A program made the translations under genes and the position numbers. Below, in pieces: positions 52,695 through 61,037 of a DNA stretch of 64,000 bases; position 1 is the first letter of the stretch, and each line of letters opens with the position of its first letter. The stretch comes from Lactobacillus colini (GTDB lineage Bacteria > Bacillota > Bacilli > Lactobacillales > Lactobacillaceae), in assembly GCF_017874575.1 (NCBI RefSeq), contig NZ_JAGGLU010000001.1:1-64000 (forward strand), given 5' to 3'. The notes under the pieces are model-generated. The model was not told the DNA's origin and made no database searches. It was given only the letters and a program-made list of their open reading frames with translations.

Positions 52695-53654
52695 ATGATT
52701 AGTTATCAGAATATTACCAAGAAGTATGGTGACAACATTATCCTAAAAAATATCTCCTTCCAAATTAATGATAATGAAATTTTTGTGCTAGTTGGACCAA
52801 GTGGCGGTGGTAAGACTACACTGTTAAAGATGTTTAACAGGCTAGTTGAGTCTACAAGTGGGGATATTTTTTATAACGAAAAAAATATTAAAGATTATAA
52901 AATTAAAGACCTAAGGCAAGAAATTGGATATGTCTTGCAGTCAGCGAGTTTATTCCCTAACTTGACGGTTGGTGAGAATATAACTATTGCCTTAGAGCAG
53001 AAGAAAGTCAGCAAGTCTAAACGAATTGATCGCCAAAAGCAACTTCTTAGAGCTGTAGGAATGGATCCTGACTTATATCTAGATAGAATGCCTAATGAGC
53101 TATCAGGTGGAGAGCAACAGCGGGTAGGAATTATTAGAGCACTAGCAGCGGATCCGCCAGTAGTCTTAATGGATGAACCATTCTATGCACTTGATCCGGT
53201 AATGAGGAAGCAATTGCAAGACTTAGTCTTAAATCTGCATCACAAGATGGGTAAGACCATCTTATTTGTAACTCATGATATGCAAGAGGCTATTCGTATG
53301 GGGGATAGGATTGGTGTAATTCACGCAGGTCAGCTTGAACAAGTAGGTAAGCCACGTGAGATCTTGCAACATCCAGCGACAGAATTCGTGAAGAAGTTCT
53401 TTGCTGGTAATAAGATGCAAGCGTCCCTAGATTTAGAGAGCTTACTTAAAGGTGAGCTGGGAGTAGATCCGCGCTTTTATCCTAAGACAGAGACTCTACC
53501 TAGGTATCATGTATACAGCATTAGAGACCTAGTAAAGGATTGTTCTAATCATCCAGATTCACTGTTTATTGCAGAAACGGAGTTTGGTGTGTTCTTGATC
53601 GAACCTAAGAGAGTATGGAATTTCTTATTGAAGAGGGTGGTAGATAATGATTAA
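52695..53654 (+). CDS. ABC transporter ATPase, quaternary-amine/EgtV type
   Basis: A 319-residue ATPase of the OpuCA/ProV branch. Walker A is GPSGGGKTT, the Q-loop is VLQSASLF, the signature is LSGGEQQR, Walker B is VVLMDEPF and the H-loop is VTHDM. A C-terminal extension of about 75 residues replaces the two CBS domains of osmoregulated OpuCA/OpuAA, so osmotic gating by CBS is not expected. It overlaps the permease-receptor gene by 8 nt. The partner's architecture suggests ergothioneine, choline or betaine as cargo. Confidence 0.87.
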   Translation: MISYQNITKKYGDNIILKNISFQINDNEIFVLVGPSGGGKTTLLKMFNRLVESTSGDIFYNEKNIKDYKIKDLRQEIGYVLQSASLFPNLTVGENITIALEQKKVSKSKRIDRQKQLLRAVGMDPDLYLDRMPNELSGGEQQRVGIIRALAADPPVVLMDEPFYALDPVMRKQLQDLVLNLHHKMGKTILFVTHDMQEAIRMGDRIGVIHAGQLEQVGKPREILQHPATEFVKKFFAGNKMQASLDLESLLKGELGVDPRFYPKTETLPRYHVYSIRDLVKDCSNHPDSLFIAETEFGVFLIEPKRVWNFLLKRVVDND

Positions 53655-55191
53655 ATCACTGTGGAATATAATTTTGACCGAGCATGATCAGATCTTATCG
53701 ACTACTCTCGTGCATATTAAGATCTCATTAATATCATTATTTATTGCAATGGCGATAGCGGTTCCGTTAGCTTTTATTTTGAAAAATCATAAAAAGTTGG
53801 CAGGGTTTACTTTACAATTAGCAGGAATAGTTCAAACAATTCCTAGTCTAGCAATTTTAGGATTGTTGTTGCCCTTTGTAGGCATTGGGACTGTACCAGC
53901 GATTATAGCGTTAGTACTCTATGCTATTATGCCTATCTTTCAAAATACCTATTCAGGCTTAGTAAATATCCCTGAAAATTTGCAAGAGGCTGCCGATGCC
54001 TTTGGATTATCTAAATGGAAGAAGTTTCAGCGCTTAGAACTACCTCTGGCCATGCCGATGATTCTATCTGGAATTAGGATTGCCCTGGTAATGATTATTG
54101 GAACAGCCACCTTAGCAGCCCTAATCGGAGGTGGTGGATTAGGTACTTATATTTATGTAGGTATTAATTCTAATAACAATACCGAGGTCTTGTTAGGGGC
54201 AATCTTATCAGCAGTTTTGGCCTTATTTTTCAGTTGGTTTTTGAATTTTATTTCTAAAAATAAAACTAGAACCAAGATTGGATTAGGAATAATTGCCATT
54301 TGCTTATTAATATGGGGTGCTAGCAGTGCATACCATGCTATGCAGCCGCAAGTAGCCGAAAAGGCTGAACCACAAGAAATTATAATTGCTGGCAAGATGG
54401 GGTCCGAACCAGATATTCTGATTAACATGTATAAAGAATTAATCGAAAAGAATGACCCGGATACCAAGGTGGTTTTAAAGCCTAACTTTGGTGGTACGAC
54501 CTTCTTATTTAGGGCTTTAGAGAGTGATAAGATTGATATTTATCCAGAATTCACTGGGACGGTCTTACAGACTTTAGTCAAGACTAATCAAAAGACTGGC
54601 TCTGATCCTAAACAAGTTTATCTTGAAGCTAAAAATGGCTTAAAGAATCAATATAAGATGACCTACTTGCAACCTATGCAATATCAAAATGGTTATGCAT
54701 TGGCTACGACTAAGAAGTTTGCCAATAAATATCATTTAAGTAAGATGAGTGACTTGAAACGGGTAAATAAGCAAGTTAAAGCAGCATTTGATCCAGATTT
54801 TAATAATCTTAAGGATGGTTATCCTGGGTTGAAGCAGGCGTACAAGTTGAACTTTAAAAATATTAAGACAACTGAATCAAGTATTCGTTATCGAGCAATT
54901 GCTAATGGGGATGCTAATGTAGTTGATGGTTATACGACAGATGCTGAAATTAAAAAATATCATCTAGTGATGCTAGAGGACGATAAGCACTTCTTCCCAC
55001 CATATCAAGGCTCAGCCTTGATGAAGTCTAGCTTTGCCCAGCGTAATCCTAAGGTTGTTAGAGCATTGAACAAGTTAGCTGGTAAAATTACTACTCAGCA
55101 GATGCAAGAGATGAATTATTTAGTAAATGTTAAACATGACAAGCCAGCTAAAGTAGCACATAATTTTTTAGTTGAACATGGACTATTATAA
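53647..55191 (+). CDS. Fused permease-solute receptor (EgtU/OpuC-type)
   Basis: A 514-residue fusion. Residues 1-235 are a BPD-type permease with six membrane segments and the EAA-like loop LQEAADAFGLSKWKKFQRLELPLAMP. Residues about 245-514 are an OpuAC/QAT substrate domain (IIIAGKMGSEPDILINMYKELIE, FGGTTFLFRALESDKIDIYPEFTGT, VDGYTTDAEIKKYHL). EgtU of Streptococcus pneumoniae has this layout and imports ergothioneine; related fusions carry choline or carnitine. The OsmC thiol peroxidase gene downstream favours a thiol or antioxidant cargo (inference). Confidence 0.85.
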   Translation: MIKSLWNIILTEHDQILSTTLVHIKISLISLFIAMAIAVPLAFILKNHKKLAGFTLQLAGIVQTIPSLAILGLLLPFVGIGTVPAIIALVLYAIMPIFQNTYSGLVNIPENLQEAADAFGLSKWKKFQRLELPLAMPMILSGIRIALVMIIGTATLAALIGGGGLGTYIYVGINSNNNTEVLLGAILSAVLALFFSWFLNFISKNKTRTKIGLGIIAICLLIWGASSAYHAMQPQVAEKAEPQEIIIAGKMGSEPDILINMYKELIEKNDPDTKVVLKPNFGGTTFLFRALESDKIDIYPEFTGTVLQTLVKTNQKTGSDPKQVYLEAKNGLKNQYKMTYLQPMQYQNGYALATTKKFANKYHLSKMSDLKRVNKQVKAAFDPDFNNLKDGYPGLKQAYKLNFKNIKTTESSIRYRAIANGDANVVDGYTTDAEIKKYHLVMLEDDKHFFPPYQGSALMKSSFAQRNPKVVRALNKLAGKITTQQMQEMNYLVNVKHDKPAKVAHNFLVEHGLL

Positions 55192-55206
55192 TGAAAGGAA
55201 AGTCAA

Positions 55207-55617
55207 ATGAGTGAATATATAGTGGACACAAATCTAGAAGATCCTTGGAAAGCCAATAATAATACTGGCAGTTTTAACTTTTTAGCTGATGAGGAAGTTA
55301 AGTTTAGTGAAGCCCAAGGTCCTAATCCAGTGCAATATTTAACTGGGGCCTTGAATAGTTGCATTACAATCTCAGCGGGAATGATTAACCAAGTTCACAA
55401 GCTGGGTGTGACTAACTTTAAGGTTCACAGTAAGGCAATTACTAAAAAAGTAGGTCATCAGTCAAGCGTAACTAAGATTGAAACGGAGATTTCTTTTGAT
55501 TCAGAGATGGATGAAAAGCAAAGAGAAGATTATCTAAGTCATATTCTACATGTATCAACCGTTTACCAAACTCTAAAGAAATGCATTGATATTGAGGTAA
55601 AGCTTCAGTCTAACTAA
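55207..55617 (+). CDS. OsmC-family thiol-dependent peroxidase
   Basis: A 136-residue OsmC/Ohr-like protein. The first catalytic Cys is C52 in GPNPVQYLTGALNSCITIS and the second is C126 in TLKKCIDIEV, the pair used to reduce organic hydroperoxides. It lies 15 nt after the transporter gene with AAAGGAAAG before the ATG, so it is probably cotranscribed. A terminator follows. Confidence 0.9.
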   Translation: MSEYIVDTNLEDPWKANNNTGSFNFLADEEVKFSEAQGPNPVQYLTGALNSCITISAGMINQVHKLGVTNFKVHSKAITKKVGHQSSVTKIETEISFDSEMDEKQREDYLSHILHVSTVYQTLKKCIDIEVKLQSN

Positions 55618-55618
55618 C

Positions 55619-55668
55619 CTAAAAGGCAGAACAAGAAATTTCAAAATCTTGTTCTGCCTTTTTCTATC
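55619..55668. terminator. Bidirectional terminator, OsmC / PEP synthase
   Basis: AAAAGGCAGAACAAGA and TCTTGTTCTGCCTTTTT arms form a long stem between the convergent genes. Confidence 0.93.
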
Positions 55669-55704
55669 TTAAGTCAAGTAATATCAGTAATTTAATCAAA
55701 TTAA

Positions 55705-58092
55705 TTACCATTCATAGTCCTCAGTATCAGCTTTACCTAATCCAGTTGCCTTGTCAAGTAAGATTCGCTGTTCAAAGTGAGCGACATTACGCTTGGTAAG
55801 CTTAACCATATCAGGATTTACTGATACATAATCAATGCCACTTCTTACCAAAAATTCAGTGAACTCAGGGTATTCTGAAGGAGCTTGGCCACAGATTGAA
55901 ACTGTCTTGCCATCCTTGTGGGCTACCTTAATGAGGTGGCGAATAGCACGCTTAACTGCTAAATTGCGCTCATCAAATAAGTTAGAAATGACCTCATTGT
56001 TTCTATCGCAACCAAGTAAAAGCATAGTTAAGTCATTGGAGCCAATGGAGTAACCATCAATAAATTGGTTGAATTGATCGGCTAAGATAATGTTAGCTGG
56101 GATTTCGGCCATCATGTAAACTTTGAAGTCAGCACTTCTTTCAAGCCCTTGGTCACGCATGATTTCAGTAACTTTTCTAGCTTCGTCAACAGTTCTACAG
56201 AATGGAATCATGACGTTCAGGTTCTTTAAGCCAAATTCGTTGCGAACTTTCTTAACAGCTTCGAGTTCTAACTTGAAGGCATTAATATATTTAGGATCAT
56301 AGTAACGAGAAGCTCCACGCCAACCTAATAAGTCAGCTGGTTCATGTGGCTCGTACTTTTCGCCACCTTTAAGATTGCGGTATTCACCTGACTTGAAGTC
56401 TGAGAATCTTAAGACAACTGGTCTTGGAGCCATCGCACGGGCAACTTTACTAATACCGTTAGCGAGTTCATTCACTACGCGTTCTGGGTGACCAGTTTCG
56501 ATTAAGTAGAGAGGATGCTGGTGAATATAAGTAGTCCATAGGAATTCTTCCCTCATAAGACCAATTCCGTCTGCTGGTAAGTCGGCGTATTTTTCAGCTA
56601 GGTCAGGATCACCTAAGTTCATCATAACTCTAGTTGCAGTAGGTGCGAAGTACTCAGTTGCTGGAGCGACTTGAGTGACTGCTGTCTGTTTAGGCTTAAC
56701 TACATCTTCAACTACACCTTCGTAGACTATACCATTTTTAGCATCAATGGTAATTGATTGACCATTCTGAAGAATCTTAGTTGCAGCATTGCCACGACTT
56801 GTGGTACCCACTAAACATGGAATCTGCATTTCTCTAGATACGATAGCTGCATGACATGTCATACCACCGTTATTAGTAATGATAGCAGCTGCCTTCTTCA
56901 TAGCTGGAACCCAGTCAGGTGAGGTCATAAGAGTTACTAAGATTTCACCTTCCTTGAATTCATTAATATCTTTAGGATCGTCAATAATATGAACTTTACC
57001 TGTAGCAATACCAGGTGAAGCAGGTAGACCCTTTAGAATAACCTTTTTTTCAGTGGTTAAAACTTCTGCTTTTGTTGTTTGCTCATCTGTTTCTTTTTTG
57101 CGTTGTGACCATACAGTTTCTGGACGAGCTTGAACGATCCATAACTTGTTATCTTGGTCCAAAGACCATTCAGTATCCATATAGCATCCATAATGCTTTT
57201 CAATTTGCTTAGCATAGCCAGCTAGTTCGATAATTTGTTCATCAGTTAAGACAGGTTTATTAATTCGATCTTCTGGCACCTTGTGTTGCTCAGTACCACC
57301 TGAAGGCAGGCGAACAAGTTCAATTTCCTTTTTAGTAATATTTTTGTCGACGATTTTCATAGATTGCTTGTCGACAACGAAGTTATCAGGCGTTACAGTA
57401 CCAGAAACAACGTATTCACCCAGGCCCCAAGCCCCTTCAATCATGATCTTAGTATCATCACCGGTAGCTACATTAACTGTGAACATAACACCTGCTGCTT
57501 TTGAAAAGGCCATCATCTGAATTGCGGCAGATAGGGCGACTTTTTCTTGTGGGAAGTTTTGTTTAATACGATAGTAAGTTGCACGATCGGTGAATAATGA
57601 AGCATAACATTCTTGTACCTTACGGACAACATTGTTTCTACCATGAACATTTAAGTAAGTATCTTGCTCACCAGCAAAGCTTGCATTTGGTAAATCTTCA
57701 GCCGTAGCACTTGATCTAACAGCTACAAACGGCTCGTTTTGATTCATTCTTTGAGCCAGTGAATCATATGCATTACTAATCTCATCTCTTAAGTCATCTG
57801 GCATTGGTGCATCAAGAATGAGCTTTCTAATTTGTGAGCAAACTTTATGAAGTTCCTCAGAATTTTCAGGATCTTTCAGCGAATCTAATAAGGCATCAAT
57901 TTTGGGATTTAGGTTAGAATAGTTAATAAAATGACGGTATCCAGCAGCCGTTGTTGCAAAGCCAAATGGTACTGGGACATCAGTTTCTGAAGTTAATTCT
58001 CCAAGTGAAGATGACTTACCGCCAACAATATCTACATCCTTGCGATGTAATTGGTCAAACCATAAAACATAAGCCGAATTTCTATTTTCCAT
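55705..58092 (-). CDS. ppsA: Phosphoenolpyruvate synthase
   Basis: A 795-residue enzyme that makes PEP, AMP and phosphate from pyruvate and ATP. The ATP-grasp PPDK_N domain (VGGKSSSLGEL, AVRSSATAEDLPNASFAGEQDTYLN) is followed by the swivelling phospho-His domain (GGMTCHAAIVSRE) and the PEP-utiliser barrel (EFLWT, VMIPFCRT, GSNDLTMLLLGCDRN, ICGQAPSEYP). The start is ATG 58092; the in-frame GTG at 58101 is the alternative. A cre-like operator lies just upstream, fitting a gluconeogenic gene repressed by sugars. It could salvage pyruvate made from sugar acids in the island (inference). Confidence 0.93.
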   Translation of the reverse strand: MENRNSAYVLWFDQLHRKDVDIVGGKSSSLGELTSETDVPVPFGFATTAAGYRHFINYSNLNPKIDALLDSLKDPENSEELHKVCSQIRKLILDAPMPDDLRDEISNAYDSLAQRMNQNEPFVAVRSSATAEDLPNASFAGEQDTYLNVHGRNNVVRKVQECYASLFTDRATYYRIKQNFPQEKVALSAAIQMMAFSKAAGVMFTVNVATGDDTKIMIEGAWGLGEYVVSGTVTPDNFVVDKQSMKIVDKNITKKEIELVRLPSGGTEQHKVPEDRINKPVLTDEQIIELAGYAKQIEKHYGCYMDTEWSLDQDNKLWIVQARPETVWSQRKKETDEQTTKAEVLTTEKKVILKGLPASPGIATGKVHIIDDPKDINEFKEGEILVTLMTSPDWVPAMKKAAAIITNNGGMTCHAAIVSREMQIPCLVGTTSRGNAATKILQNGQSITIDAKNGIVYEGVVEDVVKPKQTAVTQVAPATEYFAPTATRVMMNLGDPDLAEKYADLPADGIGLMREEFLWTTYIHQHPLYLIETGHPERVVNELANGISKVARAMAPRPVVLRFSDFKSGEYRNLKGGEKYEPHEPADLLGWRGASRYYDPKYINAFKLELEAVKKVRNEFGLKNLNVMIPFCRTVDEARKVTEIMRDQGLERSADFKVYMMAEIPANIILADQFNQFIDGYSIGSNDLTMLLLGCDRNNEVISNLFDERNLAVKRAIRHLIKVAHKDGKTVSICGQAPSEYPEFTEFLVRSGIDYVSVNPDMVKLTKRNVAHFEQRILLDKATGLGKADTEDYEW

Positions 58093-58111
58093 GTTTGTCA
58101 CGACTTTCTAT

Positions 58112-58125
58112 TGAAAACGCTTACT
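58112..58125 (-). promoter_or_regulatory. CcpA-type operator upstream of ppsA
   Basis: TGAAAACGCTTACT matches the cre consensus in 13 of 14 positions. It is 20 nt before the start codon. Confidence 0.68.
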
Positions 58126-58356
58126 TAGTTTACAATTATTATTATAGCATTAAAACTGCATAATTTAGTTTTTTGATATTGTGGATCGGTCTAGATAGGC
58201 ATGTTATATAGCGTCAAATCTTGAACTAACAGTGTTAAAAAAATTAAGAAACTATCTTTTTTCGTTAAACAAATATTTAAAAAATAAATTGTTTAGTGGT
58301 TAATTATTCTGCTAACAATATTTTTTGCTATCATAAAATAAAGGAGTGATTAATAT

Positions 58357-58968
58357 ATGGATATATATGGTGGCTATCGCCCAACATTAGAGAATATTTT
58401 AGATCAGGTATTAAATCGCTTTAAAGAAGTGAATCAGCTTTATCAAGACCAAACAGGTGATCGACTGTATGAGCATTTAATTGGGCGGGTGAAGACAGAA
58501 GATAGTATGACTGAGAAGTGTCAACGCAAGAACTTGCCACTTAGTCCATATTCAGCACTTAAGAAGAATCGTGATAGTATTGGAATTCGAGTAGTATGCA
58601 ATTTTATTGATGATATTTATACTTGGATTGACTTGATTGATAGTTGGACTAGTACAAAAATTATTACCAAAAAAGATTATATTACCAATGCTAAGCCTAA
58701 TGGCTATCGATCATATCATTTGATCTTGGAAGAAACATTTCCTTATCAAGATATTGAGGGCAATAATCCTGGCAAGTACTATATTGAAGTCCAACTGCGA
58801 ACAATTGCAATGGATACGTGGGCAAGTTTAGAACACGAAATGAAATATAAACACCAAATTAAGAATCCTGAAATGATGGGCAATGAATTAAAAAGAGTAG
58901 CTGATGAATTGGCATCTTGTGATGTTAGTATGCAGACGATTCGCAAGTTAATTAGAGAAGAGGACTAG
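58357..58968 (+). CDS. Small alarmone synthetase (RelA/SpoT domain)
   Basis: A 203-residue stand-alone RelA/SpoT-domain protein. Conserved synthetase elements are HLIGRVKTEDSMTEKC, NRDSIGIRVVCNFIDDIY, KPNGYRSYHLIL and EVQLRTIAMDTWASLEHEMKYKH. No HD hydrolase, TGS or ACT domain is present, so it should synthesise (p)ppGpp only. The length fits RelQ/RelP (SasB/SasA). AAGGAG lies upstream. A response regulator gene starts 1 nt after the stop, so alarmone synthesis and this two-component system share a transcript. Confidence 0.9.
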   Translation: MDIYGGYRPTLENILDQVLNRFKEVNQLYQDQTGDRLYEHLIGRVKTEDSMTEKCQRKNLPLSPYSALKKNRDSIGIRVVCNFIDDIYTWIDLIDSWTSTKIITKKDYITNAKPNGYRSYHLILEETFPYQDIEGNNPGKYYIEVQLRTIAMDTWASLEHEMKYKHQIKNPEMMGNELKRVADELASCDVSMQTIRKLIREED

Positions 58969-58969
58969 T

Positions 58970-59638
58970 ATGAAGATCTTAATAGCTGAAGATGAACCAC
59001 AATTATCTAAAGTTTTAGTCGCAGCAATGACTCATGTGAACTATGATGTAGATGCGGTGTATAACGGTAAGGAAGCTGTTGAACTAGCAGGTAAGAATTC
59101 TTACGATATAATTATTTTAGACATTATGATGCCAGTAATGGATGGAATTACTGCTCTGAAGAAGATCCGAGCTAGTGGTGATAAGACATATATATTAATG
59201 CTAACTGCTAAAGCTGAAGTTGATGATCGTGTCACAGGGCTAGATAGCGGAGCAGATGATTATTTAACTAAGCCCTTTTCTTTAAAAGAATTGCTTGCAA
59301 GATTGCGTTCTAAAGAGCGACGTGAAGATGACTTTACCCCGACAGAATTGGAATTTGGTGACTTGAGTTTAAATACCGAAGAACAGGAATTAATTAGTCA
59401 TAATTCTATCCGCTTAAATAATAAAGAAACGCAATTAATGAATTATTTAATGCTTAACAAGGATAAAAGTTTGTCTACTGAAGATATTTTTAACCATGTG
59501 TGGAAGAATGAAGATAATGTAAACTCAGATATTGTTTGGATCTATATTTCATATTTGAGGAGTAAGCTAGAATCTATTCAAAGCAAGGTGCAAATTATCG
59601 GTGAAAAGGGTGGTAGCTTCACTATCATAGATAGGTAG
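58970..59638 (+). CDS. OmpR-family response regulator
   Basis: A 222-residue regulator. The receiver has D51 (IIILDIMMP), TAKAE and KPF. The C-terminal winged helix (RLNNKETQLMNYLMLN, WIYISYLRSKLESI, IIGEKGGSFTI) binds DNA. It most resembles the CiaR-like group. It lies between the alarmone synthetase gene (1 nt) and the kinase gene (8 nt). Targets unknown. Confidence 0.9.
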   Translation: MKILIAEDEPQLSKVLVAAMTHVNYDVDAVYNGKEAVELAGKNSYDIIILDIMMPVMDGITALKKIRASGDKTYILMLTAKAEVDDRVTGLDSGADDYLTKPFSLKELLARLRSKERREDDFTPTELEFGDLSLNTEEQELISHNSIRLNNKETQLMNYLMLNKDKSLSTEDIFNHVWKNEDNVNSDIVWIYISYLRSKLESIQSKVQIIGEKGGSFTIIDR

Positions 59639-59646
59639 GTGAGAAG

Positions 59647-60921
59647 ATGATTCAAAGGTTTCGCTGGAAATTTATCTATATTTCACTGGCTTCGCTGTTT
59701 ATTGTAATGGTTGTCACTATGGGGACATTATTGTTTATTAATTATAATCAATCTCAAAGTGAAGTTAGCCGGGTGATGACAGCTTTAATAAAGAATGATG
59801 GTCATTTAACCCCACGTAATGCTCAACCAGCCTTTGGCAATCAGGATGACGCAATTAATCGTACGTTTTTGGCGGGAAGATATAACCCTGAGGCTGTATA
59901 TCAGTATCGTTATTTTTCTGTAAAAGTTAATTCTAAACAAAAAATTCAAATTTTAAATGATGCTAATGTTTATCAAGTGACTAGCAAGCAAGTTAAACAG
60001 GTTAGTAAAAATATCCTTAAACTAAATAAGGTAGAAGGAAATGTCGTCATTGGTCAAAACCGCTACCGCTATCGTAAGAGTAAAACTAAGCTTGGAGATA
60101 ATATCATTGTTTTCTTAAATGAATCATTGATATTTACAAGATTTTGGTTATTATTAAGAATTTCGGTTGCCTTATCAATTGTAGCTTTAATTATCTTTGC
60201 TTTGATATTAATTGGTGTATCGAGGAGAGCGATCAAGCCGATCGTTGTAACTTACAATAAGCAACGTGAATTTATTACTAATGCTGGACACGAATTAAAG
60301 ACGCCATTAGCTATTATTTCTGCTAATACGGAGATGGAAGAGATGCTAGGCAATGACTCTGAATGGCTACAGAGTACTAAAGAGCAGACTGAAAGGCTAA
60401 CAGAATTAATTAACCGCCTGATTGCTATGGCCCGAACTGGTGAAACGGGTGAAGTTGTTGTAGGCAAGGTTAACTTTTCTGAGATTGTGAAGCAGGATGG
60501 GCAAGACTTCAAATCCATTATGCAAAAAAACGGACTCCACTATGATGTAAAAGTTAGTTCGAATATTTTTGTAAAAGGAGAGGAGCATTCACTAAAGGAA
60601 GTAGTTAATATCTTATTTGATAATGCTTGTAAGTACTGCGATAAAGGTGGACAAGTTAGCGTATCGTTAACTCGAGGACGATTGGGTAAGCATGCTATCT
60701 TGAGAGTTAATAATACTTATGTTGATGGTAAGGGAAAGGATTATCAGCACTTCTTTGACCGCTTCTACCGTCAAGATGAGTCGCATAGTTCTAATAAGTC
60801 GGGTTTTGGGATTGGCTTAGCGATGGCTAGAGATATAGTTGAAGCCTTTCAAGGTAAGATTGGAGTCCATTGGAAAAATGGTATGATTAGTTTTGTTGTT
60901 AACTTGAAGATAGTAAAGTAA
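59647..60921 (+). CDS. Sensor histidine kinase
   Basis: A 424-residue membrane kinase with TM1 at about 9-31, an outer domain of about 130 residues and TM2 at about 163-192. Only a very short linker, with no full HAMP domain, precedes HisKA with H215 (ITNAGHELKTPLAII). The HATPase domain has NILFDNACKYC and SGFGIGLAMA, but the G1 box region NNTYVDGKGKDYQHFF is shortened. AGGTGAG precedes the ATG. Last gene of the alarmone-synthetase operon. Confidence 0.88.
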   Translation: MIQRFRWKFIYISLASLFIVMVVTMGTLLFINYNQSQSEVSRVMTALIKNDGHLTPRNAQPAFGNQDDAINRTFLAGRYNPEAVYQYRYFSVKVNSKQKIQILNDANVYQVTSKQVKQVSKNILKLNKVEGNVVIGQNRYRYRKSKTKLGDNIIVFLNESLIFTRFWLLLRISVALSIVALIIFALILIGVSRRAIKPIVVTYNKQREFITNAGHELKTPLAIISANTEMEEMLGNDSEWLQSTKEQTERLTELINRLIAMARTGETGEVVVGKVNFSEIVKQDGQDFKSIMQKNGLHYDVKVSSNIFVKGEEHSLKEVVNILFDNACKYCDKGGQVSVSLTRGRLGKHAILRVNNTYVDGKGKDYQHFFDRFYRQDESHSSNKSGFGIGLAMARDIVEAFQGKIGVHWKNGMISFVVNLKIVK

Positions 60922-60932
60922 TTATTGAGAAC

Positions 60933-61014
60933 AAAAATAGATCAAGAACTTTGTACTGAGATCTAAAAGTGTCTAACTTTTGAGGATCATTGCATTCTTG
61001 ATCTATTTTTATTT
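60933..61014. terminator. Bidirectional terminator, kinase / pepX
   Basis: The outer arms AAAATAGATCAAGAA and TTCTTGATCTATTTTT enclose an inner AAAAGT/ACTTTT hairpin, between convergent genes. Confidence 0.88.
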
Positions 61015-61037
61015 ATGTGCTTAATTTATTATAAATT

